Part shown: positions 25,930-33,457 of the stretch, in pieces
How the letters are laid out: each line of letters opens with the position of its first letter
How positions within the stretch are numbered: the first letter of the stretch is position 1
Virus record (IMG/VR): IMGVR_UViG_3300022745_000628
Location: 124,001 to 188,000 of that record
Strand: one strand, 5' to 3'
Source: a virus
Length of the DNA stretch: 64,000 nucleotides
Made by a program: the position numbers and the translations under genes
The notes under the pieces: model-generated
What the model was told of the DNA's origin: nothing
The model's database searches: none
Seen by the model: the letters and a program-made list of their open reading frames with translations, nothing else

Positions 25930-26350
25930 ATTTGGTTTAGGAAAGCCCTTGAGGGTTGAAGACATGATAGCAAGGAATTTGAATTGGCAACGTACTATTT
26001 TTCAAAATTGCCAAAATAGTTTGCTCAACCACAGAAGTAAGACCACTAGGGCTGGTGGAGCCGCCCATAGGCGAGACCACCCGAACCTGACGCTAGGAAG
26101 GTTGTGGTTTTACTTTCTGTGTGTTCTAGCGAACCCACTATGAAATAGGGGGTTTGCTAGTAGACCGTCCAGAGTCCTCGTTTTGCCTTTTAAAATCGAC
26201 GTACGTCCGGGCTAGAGTCCTCGTTTTTGGTCATGTGTCCTCGTTTTTTACGATTTTCGCCAAAAAACGAGGACTCTGGACGGTCTATAGAAGGGTCGCG
26301 AGGACTCTAGCCCGGACGTAGAATCAAAAACGAGGACACATGACCGAGAT
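25930..26350 (+). ncRNA. Candidate structured noncoding RNA
   Basis: Several helices can be drawn on the + strand. A short hairpin has CCC 25946-25948 with GGG 25953-25955 and a TTGA loop. A possible H-type pseudoknot has TTGGCAA 25984-25990 with TTGCCAA 26008-26014 crossed by ACTATT 25994-25999 with AATAGT 26015-26020. A long helix 26030-26046 with 26104-26121 (one G-U, one bulge) encloses two hairpins (26054-26081 and 26084-26103). A hairpin 26126-26160 has an 11-bp stem (one G-T), a mismatch, then CTAT/ATAG capped by GAA. Three complementary segment pairs follow. No protein frame covers this stretch. It does not match tmRNA, RNase P or a group I intron as I know them; a large ornate phage RNA of the GOLLD or ROOL kind, or a new class, is possible. 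Confidence 0.45.
26161..26345. repeat. Three collinear complementary segment pairs (A-B-C-A'-B'-C')
   Basis: A 26161-26184 is the exact reverse complement of A' 26264-26287 (24 nt). B 26202-26223 matches B' 26299-26320 (22 nt). C 26229-26248 matches C' 26326-26345 (20 nt). All three left-hand copies end in GTCCTCG plus T residues; the flanks are pair-specific. Because the order is the same on both sides, the three full pairs cannot all form in one nested fold. A nested alternative uses only the shared core: C with A' (13 bp), B with B' (22 bp) and A with C' (11 bp). Confidence 0.85.
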
Positions 26351-26424
26351 TGACAGTTAATAAACTAATGTTAACGATTTAAAATTAGTATTTGTGATTG
26401 AAGCTACCACGGTAAAATTTACCG
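26350..26424 (+). promoter_or_regulatory. Possible promoter and palindromic operator
   Basis: TTGACA at 26350-26355 is a perfect -35 box, with TAACGA 16 bases further on as a weak -10. Downstream, CGGTAAAATTTACCG (26410-26424) is a perfect 7-bp palindrome around a central A, the size and form of an operator for a dimeric repressor. Confidence 0.35.
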
Positions 26425-26705
26425 ATGCCGCGTTGTCCGACCGTTTTTGTCGCGCACACCCAGGACGTATTTTTGACTTCCAGGCTTCCTTAATTTGACC
26501 TAGGGCGAGTCGAAAATTTTTCAAAAAAAAACTTGCTGCTTAGCCAATATCAGGCTAGTCTGCGGTGGTTTAAGTGCTTTCGCACACTCCGGTTCGCAAA
26601 ATTCGGCAGCGCGCTGGCATCAAAATCCAACGTAAAGCGTATGTACTTAAATTGTGTTATGTAATAACTTTTGTTAGATGCGTTTGTAAGAAAGAAGTGT
26701 GATAT
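26425..26705. other. Remainder of the noncoding region
   Basis: No coding frame. Small hairpins can be drawn: TAGCC/GGCTA around 26540-26556 and GTGC TTTC GCAC around 26574-26585. A run of nine A lies near 26523. This stretch may be the 3' part of the same large RNA or the leader of the gene at 26706. Confidence 0.35.
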
Positions 26706-27089
26706 ATGGGCACGATGCATTACAGTAATCGCACTATGCGCGGTGTGATTCGGGAATCGTTAGAAGATACGCATAGAGGAAGATTACGCGCGGTGCGTTG
26801 CGTAGAGGCTTGTTGGCGTGGAAATAAATTTAGTGGGATCTTGTGGTCTCGCTGGCAGAATCCAAGTTTTCCAGTAGAGAGCCTTATCATGGCTGACAGG
26901 ATTACGTGTAAAGGTAATGCTATCTGGCATTCCACGTACACGGAGCAGGATGGTCCGTACGCGTACAGTTGTCCGCTAAAGTATTTAGAGGCGCCTACTG
27001 TTTACATGAATCCTTCTTGGCGTGACAGTGTTATCGAATACCACGCTAGAAGGGCGGCTAAGCGTAATGGCAGCTTCGCGACCAAATAA
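26706..27089 (+). CDS. Hypothetical basic protein
   Basis: 127 aa, rich in Arg and Trp with a few Cys (RLRAVRCVEACWRGNKF, then KGNAIWHSTYTEQDG). No family recognised. Follows the large noncoding region and overlaps the next gene by 23 bases. An RNA- or DNA-binding role would fit the charge but is not shown. Confidence 0.45.
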   Translation: MGTMHYSNRTMRGVIRESLEDTHRGRLRAVRCVEACWRGNKFSGILWSRWQNPSFPVESLIMADRITCKGNAIWHSTYTEQDGPYAYSCPLKYLEAPTVYMNPSWRDSVIEYHARRAAKRNGSFATK

Positions 27090-28125
27090 ACGGAGGTTCT
27101 GGCGGCGAAAGCCTGCAGCAGCCCCCGCTCCGGAAACGGCTACACCTGCCGCGACACCAGCAGTAGTTCGTAAATTACTGGACGCGTCTGCGCCAGATAA
27201 TATCAAACGGCTTAAGTTTTTACTCAAACGCCGCTTGATTTTAAGATCGTTGTATCCAAAAGCTAGTATGCGCTACATCGTGTTGCGACAACAGCAAGAA
27301 ACGGTCGATACCTGGTTACGCGTCAAGTTGGACGAGTTACAGACGTTCGGGCGTGCCAGCCGATTTGCGCAGCCTTACATATCTACCGGGCTGGTTAATC
27401 GTATGTCCAATTGCTACAAATTGTACGGACATAAAAACGATTCCACCGGGTACAGAGCGTGTGGCAATCTGTTGCTTTGTCCGTATTGTTATGGGCGGGC
27501 TATGACTAATCGGGCACTAGATTGCTTAACTCGAGTGCATGCGCATCGTGGACAATTACACAACGCACGTTTGGTGGTTATGCGTCGCCGAAGTAAGTCG
27601 CTAATTCTGACGGACAATCACAATGTGTTGGCGCGTGACGCGATAGCTGAAAGCGCCAGGTTGTACAAAGAGCTGCAACTATTTAGACGAGGCTTGCATA
27701 AAAACGATACGGCTCGTGGCGTGTTAGGGTGTCTGGGCAAAGTCGCAATGGATCCGGTGTTTTCCAGACAAGCGCCGATTAATCCGGACGAACTGATCGT
27801 GGCGCCGCCAACACTTTACGAGATAAACACGCAGATTCCGGATATGCAGCAGGTTTATTACAACACTGTCGATATTCTCGTTGTGACCAAAGACGCCAAC
27901 CTTAAGTATTACGGGAATACCGGGTTTACAAAGGCTGTCGATAGGCCACTACAAGATGTCACGCAAGTTGAATTTACAATGGAGTTCGCAAAGATTTTTT
28001 GCTATCCTCGGTATTTATTTCACAACACGGCGTTAGCGCAGCACATGGTGTACTCCGCATACAGCCAGCATAAACATCGACATATTCATTTATCAGGTAT
28101 TTTCAAAAATTTGGACAGGAACTGA
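27067..28125 (+). CDS. Zinc-finger protein with faint Rep-like features
   Basis: 352 aa from ATG 27067; the frame also opens at 27022, but the earlier start would deepen the overlap with the previous gene. Very basic, Ala/Pro-rich N-terminus (KRRFWRRKPAAAPAP). Central Cys motif YRACGNLLLCPYCYGRAMTN, like the zinc motif of some replication initiators, and a His cluster (QHKHRHIHLSG) at the extreme C-terminus. A catalytic Tyr motif after the His cluster is missing, so a rolling-circle Rep is not supported. It probably binds nucleic acid. Its place next to a candidate origin is suggestive. Confidence 0.45.
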   Translation: MAASRPNKRRFWRRKPAAAPAPETATPAATPAVVRKLLDASAPDNIKRLKFLLKRRLILRSLYPKASMRYIVLRQQQETVDTWLRVKLDELQTFGRASRFAQPYISTGLVNRMSNCYKLYGHKNDSTGYRACGNLLLCPYCYGRAMTNRALDCLTRVHAHRGQLHNARLVVMRRRSKSLILTDNHNVLARDAIAESARLYKELQLFRRGLHKNDTARGVLGCLGKVAMDPVFSRQAPINPDELIVAPPTLYEINTQIPDMQQVYYNTVDILVVTKDANLKYYGNTGFTKAVDRPLQDVTQVEFTMEFAKIFCYPRYLFHNTALAQHMVYSAYSQHKHRHIHLSGIFKNLDRN

Positions 28126-28126
28126 A

Positions 28127-29185
28127 GTGGAAACTAACGAGCAATCTATAGCGGATGCGTTACAGTTGTTTGCAGCCAGGCCGGGGTGTCAGTCGTACGC
28201 TAGCGTGAAAAAGCAGGTAGCTTTGCTAACTGACTATTTATGGCTAAGAAACTTATCACCTACGCTGACATTCGAAGTATTTCTCGATTGTTATGCCAAA
28301 GTAGCCGACTTTGACGAGGCCAACTTAAAGCATCCAAAAGATGCAGTTAAAGTATTGTTGCCAAGTAAAAGCGAGGCAGGCGAGACGTACAACCAGCAAG
28401 ATGTAGTTACTTTGCTAAGTACGTACGTCGATATGGTGCGCAGTGCGGAATTGGCAAATACGCCGGTGCCTGTGACTTTAGCGCAGTTCCTGCAAACGCC
28501 TGCAATACTCCAGGCGTTTAGGAACGGAGATTTTGACACTGTAAAGCAGCCAGTAAACAAGAAAAGTAAAAAACCGGCGCCAGCCGTTAACAACATACCT
28601 ACGTCGGAAGGCGAGCGGTGCATTTTTACCGCCGAAGAAGCGCGAGAACACCGCGGGACACTTTTGTATGCGGACATTAGCTCAAACAGTGCGGTCGTAC
28701 AGGCTGATTCTGGAGAAGTGCACTCTAACGTCATGCTGACAGCGCTTCGGAAGTGTAATGATCCGGTGCGAAAAGGATATACCGACGATCACGGCGTCCC
28801 ACTGCCAATAGGCGGAAAAGGGCGTAAGTTTATACCTAAACCAGAATACGAACGCATTCTGCAGCTGCAGGCACTTAAGATTGCTGTAGGCGTCACTCCG
28901 ATAGGCAGTCCGTTGTATTCGTACGAAATACTGTTTCCAGAGAAAGAAGCAAAAGCGCTAATTGAGGTAATCAACGACGCGCCGCTTTATGTGGACGCCA
29001 GGTTGACGTCGATACATAACAATGATGAAGTGTATTTTGAAGTAGAACCGCGGCAGAATTTACTAGGCGACTATGAATTTGTGCACATGTCGGAAGTCTA
29101 CTCGGTACGCTTGCTAAGTCCGGCGGCCGATGACCCAGAACAGTTACCGACTACGCCTGTGCAGTTCTCAGTTCCGACAGCTTAA
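28127..29185 (+). CDS. Hypothetical protein of the replication block
   Basis: 352 aa from GTG 28127, one base after the previous stop. Helical N-terminal domain of about 140 residues, a basic linker (KKSKKPAPA), then a beta-rich C-terminal domain ending in a Pro-rich tail. No motif recognised. Sits upstream of a promoter-terminator module that precedes sbcD. Confidence 0.5.
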   Translation: METNEQSIADALQLFAARPGCQSYASVKKQVALLTDYLWLRNLSPTLTFEVFLDCYAKVADFDEANLKHPKDAVKVLLPSKSEAGETYNQQDVVTLLSTYVDMVRSAELANTPVPVTLAQFLQTPAILQAFRNGDFDTVKQPVNKKSKKPAPAVNNIPTSEGERCIFTAEEAREHRGTLLYADISSNSAVVQADSGEVHSNVMLTALRKCNDPVRKGYTDDHGVPLPIGGKGRKFIPKPEYERILQLQALKIAVGVTPIGSPLYSYEILFPEKEAKALIEVINDAPLYVDARLTSIHNNDEVYFEVEPRQNLLGDYEFVHMSEVYSVRLLSPAADDPEQLPTTPVQFSVPTA

Positions 29186-29204
29186 AAAATAACGTTAATA
29201 TGCC

Positions 29205-29303
29205 TTGACGCTATAGAAGCAAGTAGTATTCTGACAGTACTAGGCTCTCTGTGGCAAGAGACTATCGGCTAGCGCGGTGCCCCACTGCGCTAGCTTTTTT
29301 TAT
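29205..29303 (+). ncRNA. Promoter, short hairpin RNA and intrinsic terminator module
   Basis: TTGACG (29205-29210), 16-base spacer, TATTCT (29227-29232) form a good sigma-70-type promoter. Transcription from about 29240 would cross a hairpin (TAG.CTCT with AGAG.CTA) and end at a strong terminator: GCTAGCGC (29268-29275) with GCGCTAGC (29287-29294), extended inside by four pairs, then seven T. The product would be a 55-60-nt RNA, or the module attenuates sbcD expression, whose ATG lies ten bases downstream. Confidence 0.55.
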
Positions 29304-29311
29304 GGAGAGTT

Positions 29312-30433
29312 ATGAAGAAAATTGCATATGTAGCCGCAGATTTGCATTTGCGGCCGACGGTTTGGGCTCATCATCCGACAATGCGCGGAGATACATACGA
29401 TAGTTTCAAGCAAGTTATTCAGATCGTGCTGAACGATCCGGATAAGTTACCGCTTGTGCTGTTAGGCGACATATTCGATAAAAGTCGTCCAGATTCGGAA
29501 TCCGTACAGGTTTATTTAAGTGGTGCGGAACAGCTACACGCTGCAAACATACCGCTGTACTATATTCAAGGTAATCACGATTTAGCCGATCCTGCCTGGC
29601 CTGCGTTAGCGTCAAACGCTATTTCTTTGCATAACAATTGTGTAACGATTAATGGCAAACGATTTGTCGGGCTGGACTATCAACGCGCTGATCAACTCGA
29701 GACGGCTGTTCAAAACCTAGACCAGTTCAGGCCGTTTGACTATGTATGTGTGCATCAAGCCTGGCAAGAATTGCAAGGCGTTGGCAGCACACACGGTGCC
29801 GTAACAATGTTTAAGTCTGGTGATACGGTGCTCAGTGGCGATTTACATATTCGCATGACGCGTGCAATTAACAATGTGGTTGCGCATTCTCCCGGTTCTA
29901 CGAGTATGCAGTCGATTACCGAAGCGCGAGATAAGTTCGTAACGCTGCTGTGTGATTCGACGGATCCAGATATCCAATTTAGCAGCGTGCCATTAAAAAC
30001 AAGAGGCTTGCTGCAACAGACAATACTTACGGTTAGCGGGTTAGCCACGACTATTCAGCAAATCAAAGCGTTTGCTAAATCGGCCGGGCCAAATAAACCG
30101 CTGGTACACGTGAAATATTCTCCGAACGTCACGGATGCGTTTTCAAAGCTAACCGGAGAGTGTGGCGAGCTCGCCTACTTGTTTTTAAATCAATTAGCAG
30201 ATATCGACGGCAATAAAATTGTAAACATAGATCCGACATCCGCGGACTTGACTGTAAATTTGCGAACAGCCGTGACACTGCTGGCGCAAAACCATTCTGA
30301 ATTTGAAGCCGTTATAGCAGCTAGTCTGTTAGACGCCACTAACGTAGTCACTACCATTGAAAAATTGAAAGAGGATTTTCATGCACTTGCGAAAGCTGGC
30401 TCTGCAAAACTACTGCAACCACAAAAAACGTGA
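29312..30433 (+). CDS. sbcD: SbcD/Mre11-like exonuclease subunit (T4 gp47-like)
   Basis: 373 aa. Calcineurin-like nuclease motifs in order: DLHL (D10, H12), GDIFD (52-56), GNHD (87-90), CVHQAW near 150 and GDLHIR near 175. These coordinate two metal ions. With the downstream SbcC/Rad50-like ATPase it forms the SbcCD complex that processes double-strand ends and hairpins and, in T4-like phages, feeds recombination-dependent replication and degrades host DNA. GGAG lies upstream of ATG 29312. The 3' end overlaps sbcC by 53 bases, implying coupled translation. Confidence 0.85.
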   Translation: MKKIAYVAADLHLRPTVWAHHPTMRGDTYDSFKQVIQIVLNDPDKLPLVLLGDIFDKSRPDSESVQVYLSGAEQLHAANIPLYYIQGNHDLADPAWPALASNAISLHNNCVTINGKRFVGLDYQRADQLETAVQNLDQFRPFDYVCVHQAWQELQGVGSTHGAVTMFKSGDTVLSGDLHIRMTRAINNVVAHSPGSTSMQSITEARDKFVTLLCDSTDPDIQFSSVPLKTRGLLQQTILTVSGLATTIQQIKAFAKSAGPNKPLVHVKYSPNVTDAFSKLTGECGELAYLFLNQLADIDGNKIVNIDPTSADLTVNLRTAVTLLAQNHSEFEAVIAASLLDATNVVTTIEKLKEDFHALAKAGSAKLLQPQKT

Positions 30434-32501
30434 AATCACGTTTGAACGCGGACTAACCGCGATTACAGGGCGTAACGGGTCTGGTAAGTCCAATGTGATG
30501 GACGGTGTGAGATTGGCGCTTACCGGTAAAAGCGCTAACTATGGTAAAAAGTCCGACAACATATGTTGCCTGGCTGGTAAAAAAGAACAAGCGTACGTCG
30601 AACTAGAATTTGAGCACGCTGGCACGAATGCGGTAGTCCGACGCTGGCTTCGCCCAGCACAGCCAGCAACGTTGCAACTAGCTGACGGGTCTTCGTATGT
30701 CGGAGATAACGAGGTGAGTAGAATTCTCGCCGAGTTCGTAGGCGTCGATGATGCAACTATGAATACTGTAGTTTTAGTGGCTCAGCGAGACTTGTTTGGT
30801 TTTATAGATCAGACACCTGCGGTGCGTGCTAAACATTTTCAAGATCTGTTCAAGACAGAGCAGGCCGAGCGTATTTATACAGCGGTAAATAAATACATCA
30901 ACGGTTTTAAAGTTACAGATTGGCAAAGTCTATTTGATTCAGCGTTCGCGCAGTGCTTAGCGGCGCAGCAAACGGCAGCTGAAATTAAGAGACTGAATCC
31001 GACTGTTGCTGTAGAAGCTAATCCGTTTGGCGAAATGCTAGAACAACAGCGTAACCTGTTACATATAGTTCAGCAGAAAAACAACTTGTCGCGTACGATA
31101 CAGGATAAGTCTGTTAGTTTAGGCGAGCAGACGGCATTGCTGGTTACGTTAACTGAACAGCGTGCGAAGTTGCTAGCCGAGTATCAGGTGTTAAATAAAT
31201 CGGTTACGGATTTAAGTACACAGCGTGACGAAGCGTTACAACTTGTCGCTGTTGCAGAAGCTACTAAAAAAGCAAACGCGCAGTATCTTGCGCAAGAAGC
31301 TAAGGTACAAGCTTGTTTAGCGCTTCTGCAAGATAAAATGCCTGTGGCTATGCTTGAAGAACAGGTGGAAAGTCGAGAAATTGTAATTGGAGTGCGAGAT
31401 AGGGAATTAGCAGATCTTATATCTCGTCACGGCACATTGCAGCAATTTCTGCAGAACAGTGTATGCCCGACATGTGGCACTGTTAAAGACAGTACGCCAG
31501 AGCAGTTGGCTGCGAAGCAACAAGAAGCTGGGCGGTTAGCTACTGAAATAGCTGAGTTGCAGCGCATACATACCGAAGATAAGGCGGTATTAGCCAAGAC
31601 AAAGTTGGAGCGCAACTGGTTAAAAGAATACACCGCTAACTATCAGAATACTCGAGCCGTATTAGAGGGTATGGCGCCTCCGCAGCCGGTGGCGGATACC
31701 GCAGCAGCGGAAGCTGTGGCAAATGCTTATGCTGCTGACAAAGCTAAGTTAGCTGCAGTAGTAGCAGCGGGTACAAGTGTAGGAGCCAGTATTGCCGCTA
31801 CAAACGCCACTATCAAAGGTCTAAATGAGAGCGTTGCAGAAGCACAGGCAGCGACGCAGCAGCTTCCAGAGGTGGCATTTACGGCCACAGAGCTCGAGGC
31901 TAAGATAGCAGAGCTTCGCCAGCAATCGGAACAATGGACAACGTTTCGGGCGAATTACGTATACGCACTTCGCCAAATGGAGCAAAAGCAGGCTGAAGTG
32001 GCCGAGTATCAAAAGAAAATAGCCGATAGCAAACTGGACACTAAATGGCTGGAGAGCCTAACGACCGTTAGCGATATTTTTCATCGAGATGCGGCACCTA
32101 AATACGTCGCATTGCAAAACATGCAAATCGTGGAACGCGAGATTAACAAGTTTTTGGAATTGTTCGACACGGAGTATCGTGTGGCTGCGGACGAAAACCT
32201 ATCCTTCGTCGCTAGATTTTTAGACGGGCGAGAGCAGTTAGTAGAGCGGTTATCAGGCGGGCAAGCTGCCATAGTAGCGCTAGCTTTTCGATTATCGGTA
32301 AACACATTGTTTGCTGGATCGTTGGGCTGTTTATTTTTGGACGAGCCCACGGCGTATCAAGACGAACACCACATCCGAGGGTTTGGACCAGTAATTTCCA
32401 AGTTGAAGGAATATTCTGCCAACAGAGGTTTACAATGTATTATCGTTACGCATGAGAAAGACCTTGCACCGCTGTTTGATCAGACGGTAGATCTTGGATA
32501 G
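30381..32501 (+). CDS. sbcC: SbcC/Rad50-like ATPase subunit (T4 gp46-like)
   Basis: 706 aa from ATG 30381 with GAGG five bases ahead. N-terminal Walker A GRNGSGKS near residue 31, long coiled coils either side of a zinc hook (CPTC near residue 362), ABC signature LSGGQAA near 622 and Walker B CLFLDEPTAYQD near 650, with a distal His in VTHEKD. The order is that of SMC/Rad50 ATPases. Partner of the SbcD-like nuclease immediately upstream. About 700 aa is shorter than cellular SbcC but typical for phage gp46. Confidence 0.88.
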   Translation: MHLRKLALQNYCNHKKREITFERGLTAITGRNGSGKSNVMDGVRLALTGKSANYGKKSDNICCLAGKKEQAYVELEFEHAGTNAVVRRWLRPAQPATLQLADGSSYVGDNEVSRILAEFVGVDDATMNTVVLVAQRDLFGFIDQTPAVRAKHFQDLFKTEQAERIYTAVNKYINGFKVTDWQSLFDSAFAQCLAAQQTAAEIKRLNPTVAVEANPFGEMLEQQRNLLHIVQQKNNLSRTIQDKSVSLGEQTALLVTLTEQRAKLLAEYQVLNKSVTDLSTQRDEALQLVAVAEATKKANAQYLAQEAKVQACLALLQDKMPVAMLEEQVESREIVIGVRDRELADLISRHGTLQQFLQNSVCPTCGTVKDSTPEQLAAKQQEAGRLATEIAELQRIHTEDKAVLAKTKLERNWLKEYTANYQNTRAVLEGMAPPQPVADTAAAEAVANAYAADKAKLAAVVAAGTSVGASIAATNATIKGLNESVAEAQAATQQLPEVAFTATELEAKIAELRQQSEQWTTFRANYVYALRQMEQKQAEVAEYQKKIADSKLDTKWLESLTTVSDIFHRDAAPKYVALQNMQIVEREINKFLELFDTEYRVAADENLSFVARFLDGREQLVERLSGGQAAIVALAFRLSVNTLFAGSLGCLFLDEPTAYQDEHHIRGFGPVISKLKEYSANRGLQCIIVTHEKDLAPLFDQTVDLG

Positions 32502-32506
32502 GTAGA

Positions 32507-33457
32507 ATGGCGATCAACGAATGCGCAATGTTTTTGGGCAGCATCAAGCCGCGGCATTACGACATTGTGTTTACAAACAAAACAGGTGAAATGGCGCAAA
32601 AAGCAATAGCGTGCGCCAAACTACACCAGTTTTTGGATGATCTGGCTCCTAAGCGCATACGCATGGCGGTGCGAGGAGAGGGAGCTGTTTTCGCATGTAG
32701 TGTCTACGATTGGGCAAGCAAAGCGGAATCGTCGGATTTAGACGGGCCAGCGCGTTGCGAAGTATTTTCGCTTGAGCCTCAGATGTTGGTCTGGTCTGAG
32801 GACGCTAAACACCCGAGTCACTATCGCACATGGACAGCATTAAATAAATGTAGTGCGCCCGGGTCTTTAGGCGGGCCGCATAAGATGACTTATCGAGATT
32901 ACTTGAATATGCAGGTGTTCTCTGGCGATGTTAGCGCTATTAAGTCAGGTTCGTACGACAATTTGTTAGCCAAAGCACATTTTTTATCGCCAAGATTAAA
33001 TTTCAAAGTTTTAACAATAGTTATGCACATTCTCGGAAGTCCGCGCTGGTGGGCAATGATGGACAACGTGACTGGCGGGTACAAAGCAAATATGGTGCTT
33101 GGTATTACGGAAGAAGCTTGGCCCACAATGCCGAAGAATACTGCAATGCGATATAAACATGCACGCGAAGCGTTTAACCAAGCTTTGCGAGAAGGTGTAT
33201 CTGAGGACAACAGCCAGGCTGCCGACGTTTTAGAATCGTTTGGCTGGGCGCGCGGTGCAAAAGTACCGCCTCCGCAAGCCTTAGAGTTGTTTGTAAATTA
33301 CTTTATGGCTGCCTGGCTCGAATGGTCAGAAGCGTCGCTAACTTCCGATAAAATAGACAGGCAATTTTTAATACCAGAGCACTACATGCCAAAGCAGTAC
33401 GTTGCAGCTTACAAAGAGAGATTCAGTGGCTACCGTAATAATAAAACGCCTGAATAA
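32507..33457 (+). CDS. Hypothetical protein of the replication block
   Basis: 316 aa, ATG five bases after sbcC. Mixed fold; no known motif. Contains LSPRLNFKVLTIVMHILGS and a tryptophan-rich C-terminal helix. The exact 14-mer GGTGCAAAAGTACC occurs inside it at 33254. It lies between recombination nuclease and helicase genes, so a DNA-metabolism role is likely but unproven. Overlaps the helicase gene by 32 bases. Confidence 0.5.
   Translation: MAINECAMFLGSIKPRHYDIVFTNKTGEMAQKAIACAKLHQFLDDLAPKRIRMAVRGEGAVFACSVYDWASKAESSDLDGPARCEVFSLEPQMLVWSEDAKHPSHYRTWTALNKCSAPGSLGGPHKMTYRDYLNMQVFSGDVSAIKSGSYDNLLAKAHFLSPRLNFKVLTIVMHILGSPRWWAMMDNVTGGYKANMVLGITEEAWPTMPKNTAMRYKHAREAFNQALREGVSEDNSQAADVLESFGWARGAKVPPPQALELFVNYFMAAWLEWSEASLTSDKIDRQFLIPEHYMPKQYVAAYKERFSGYRNNKTPE

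Noticed and set aside
26161-26345. CRISPR array or tracr-like element
   Set aside because: Repeats are on both strands, not regularly spaced direct repeats with unique spacers, and no cas gene is nearby.
25930-26350. tmRNA, RNase P RNA, group I intron or retron msr-msd
   Set aside because: The tmRNA tRNA-like ends, the RNase P conserved regions and group I core are absent, there is no split gene, and no reverse transcriptase is present.
26590-26610. Second tRNA suggested by GGTTCG near 26591
   Set aside because: The flanking bases do not form a T stem and no acceptor or D arm can be built.
27067-28125. Rolling-circle (HUH) replication initiator
   Set aside because: The HIH cluster is at the extreme C-terminus and no catalytic Tyr motif follows.
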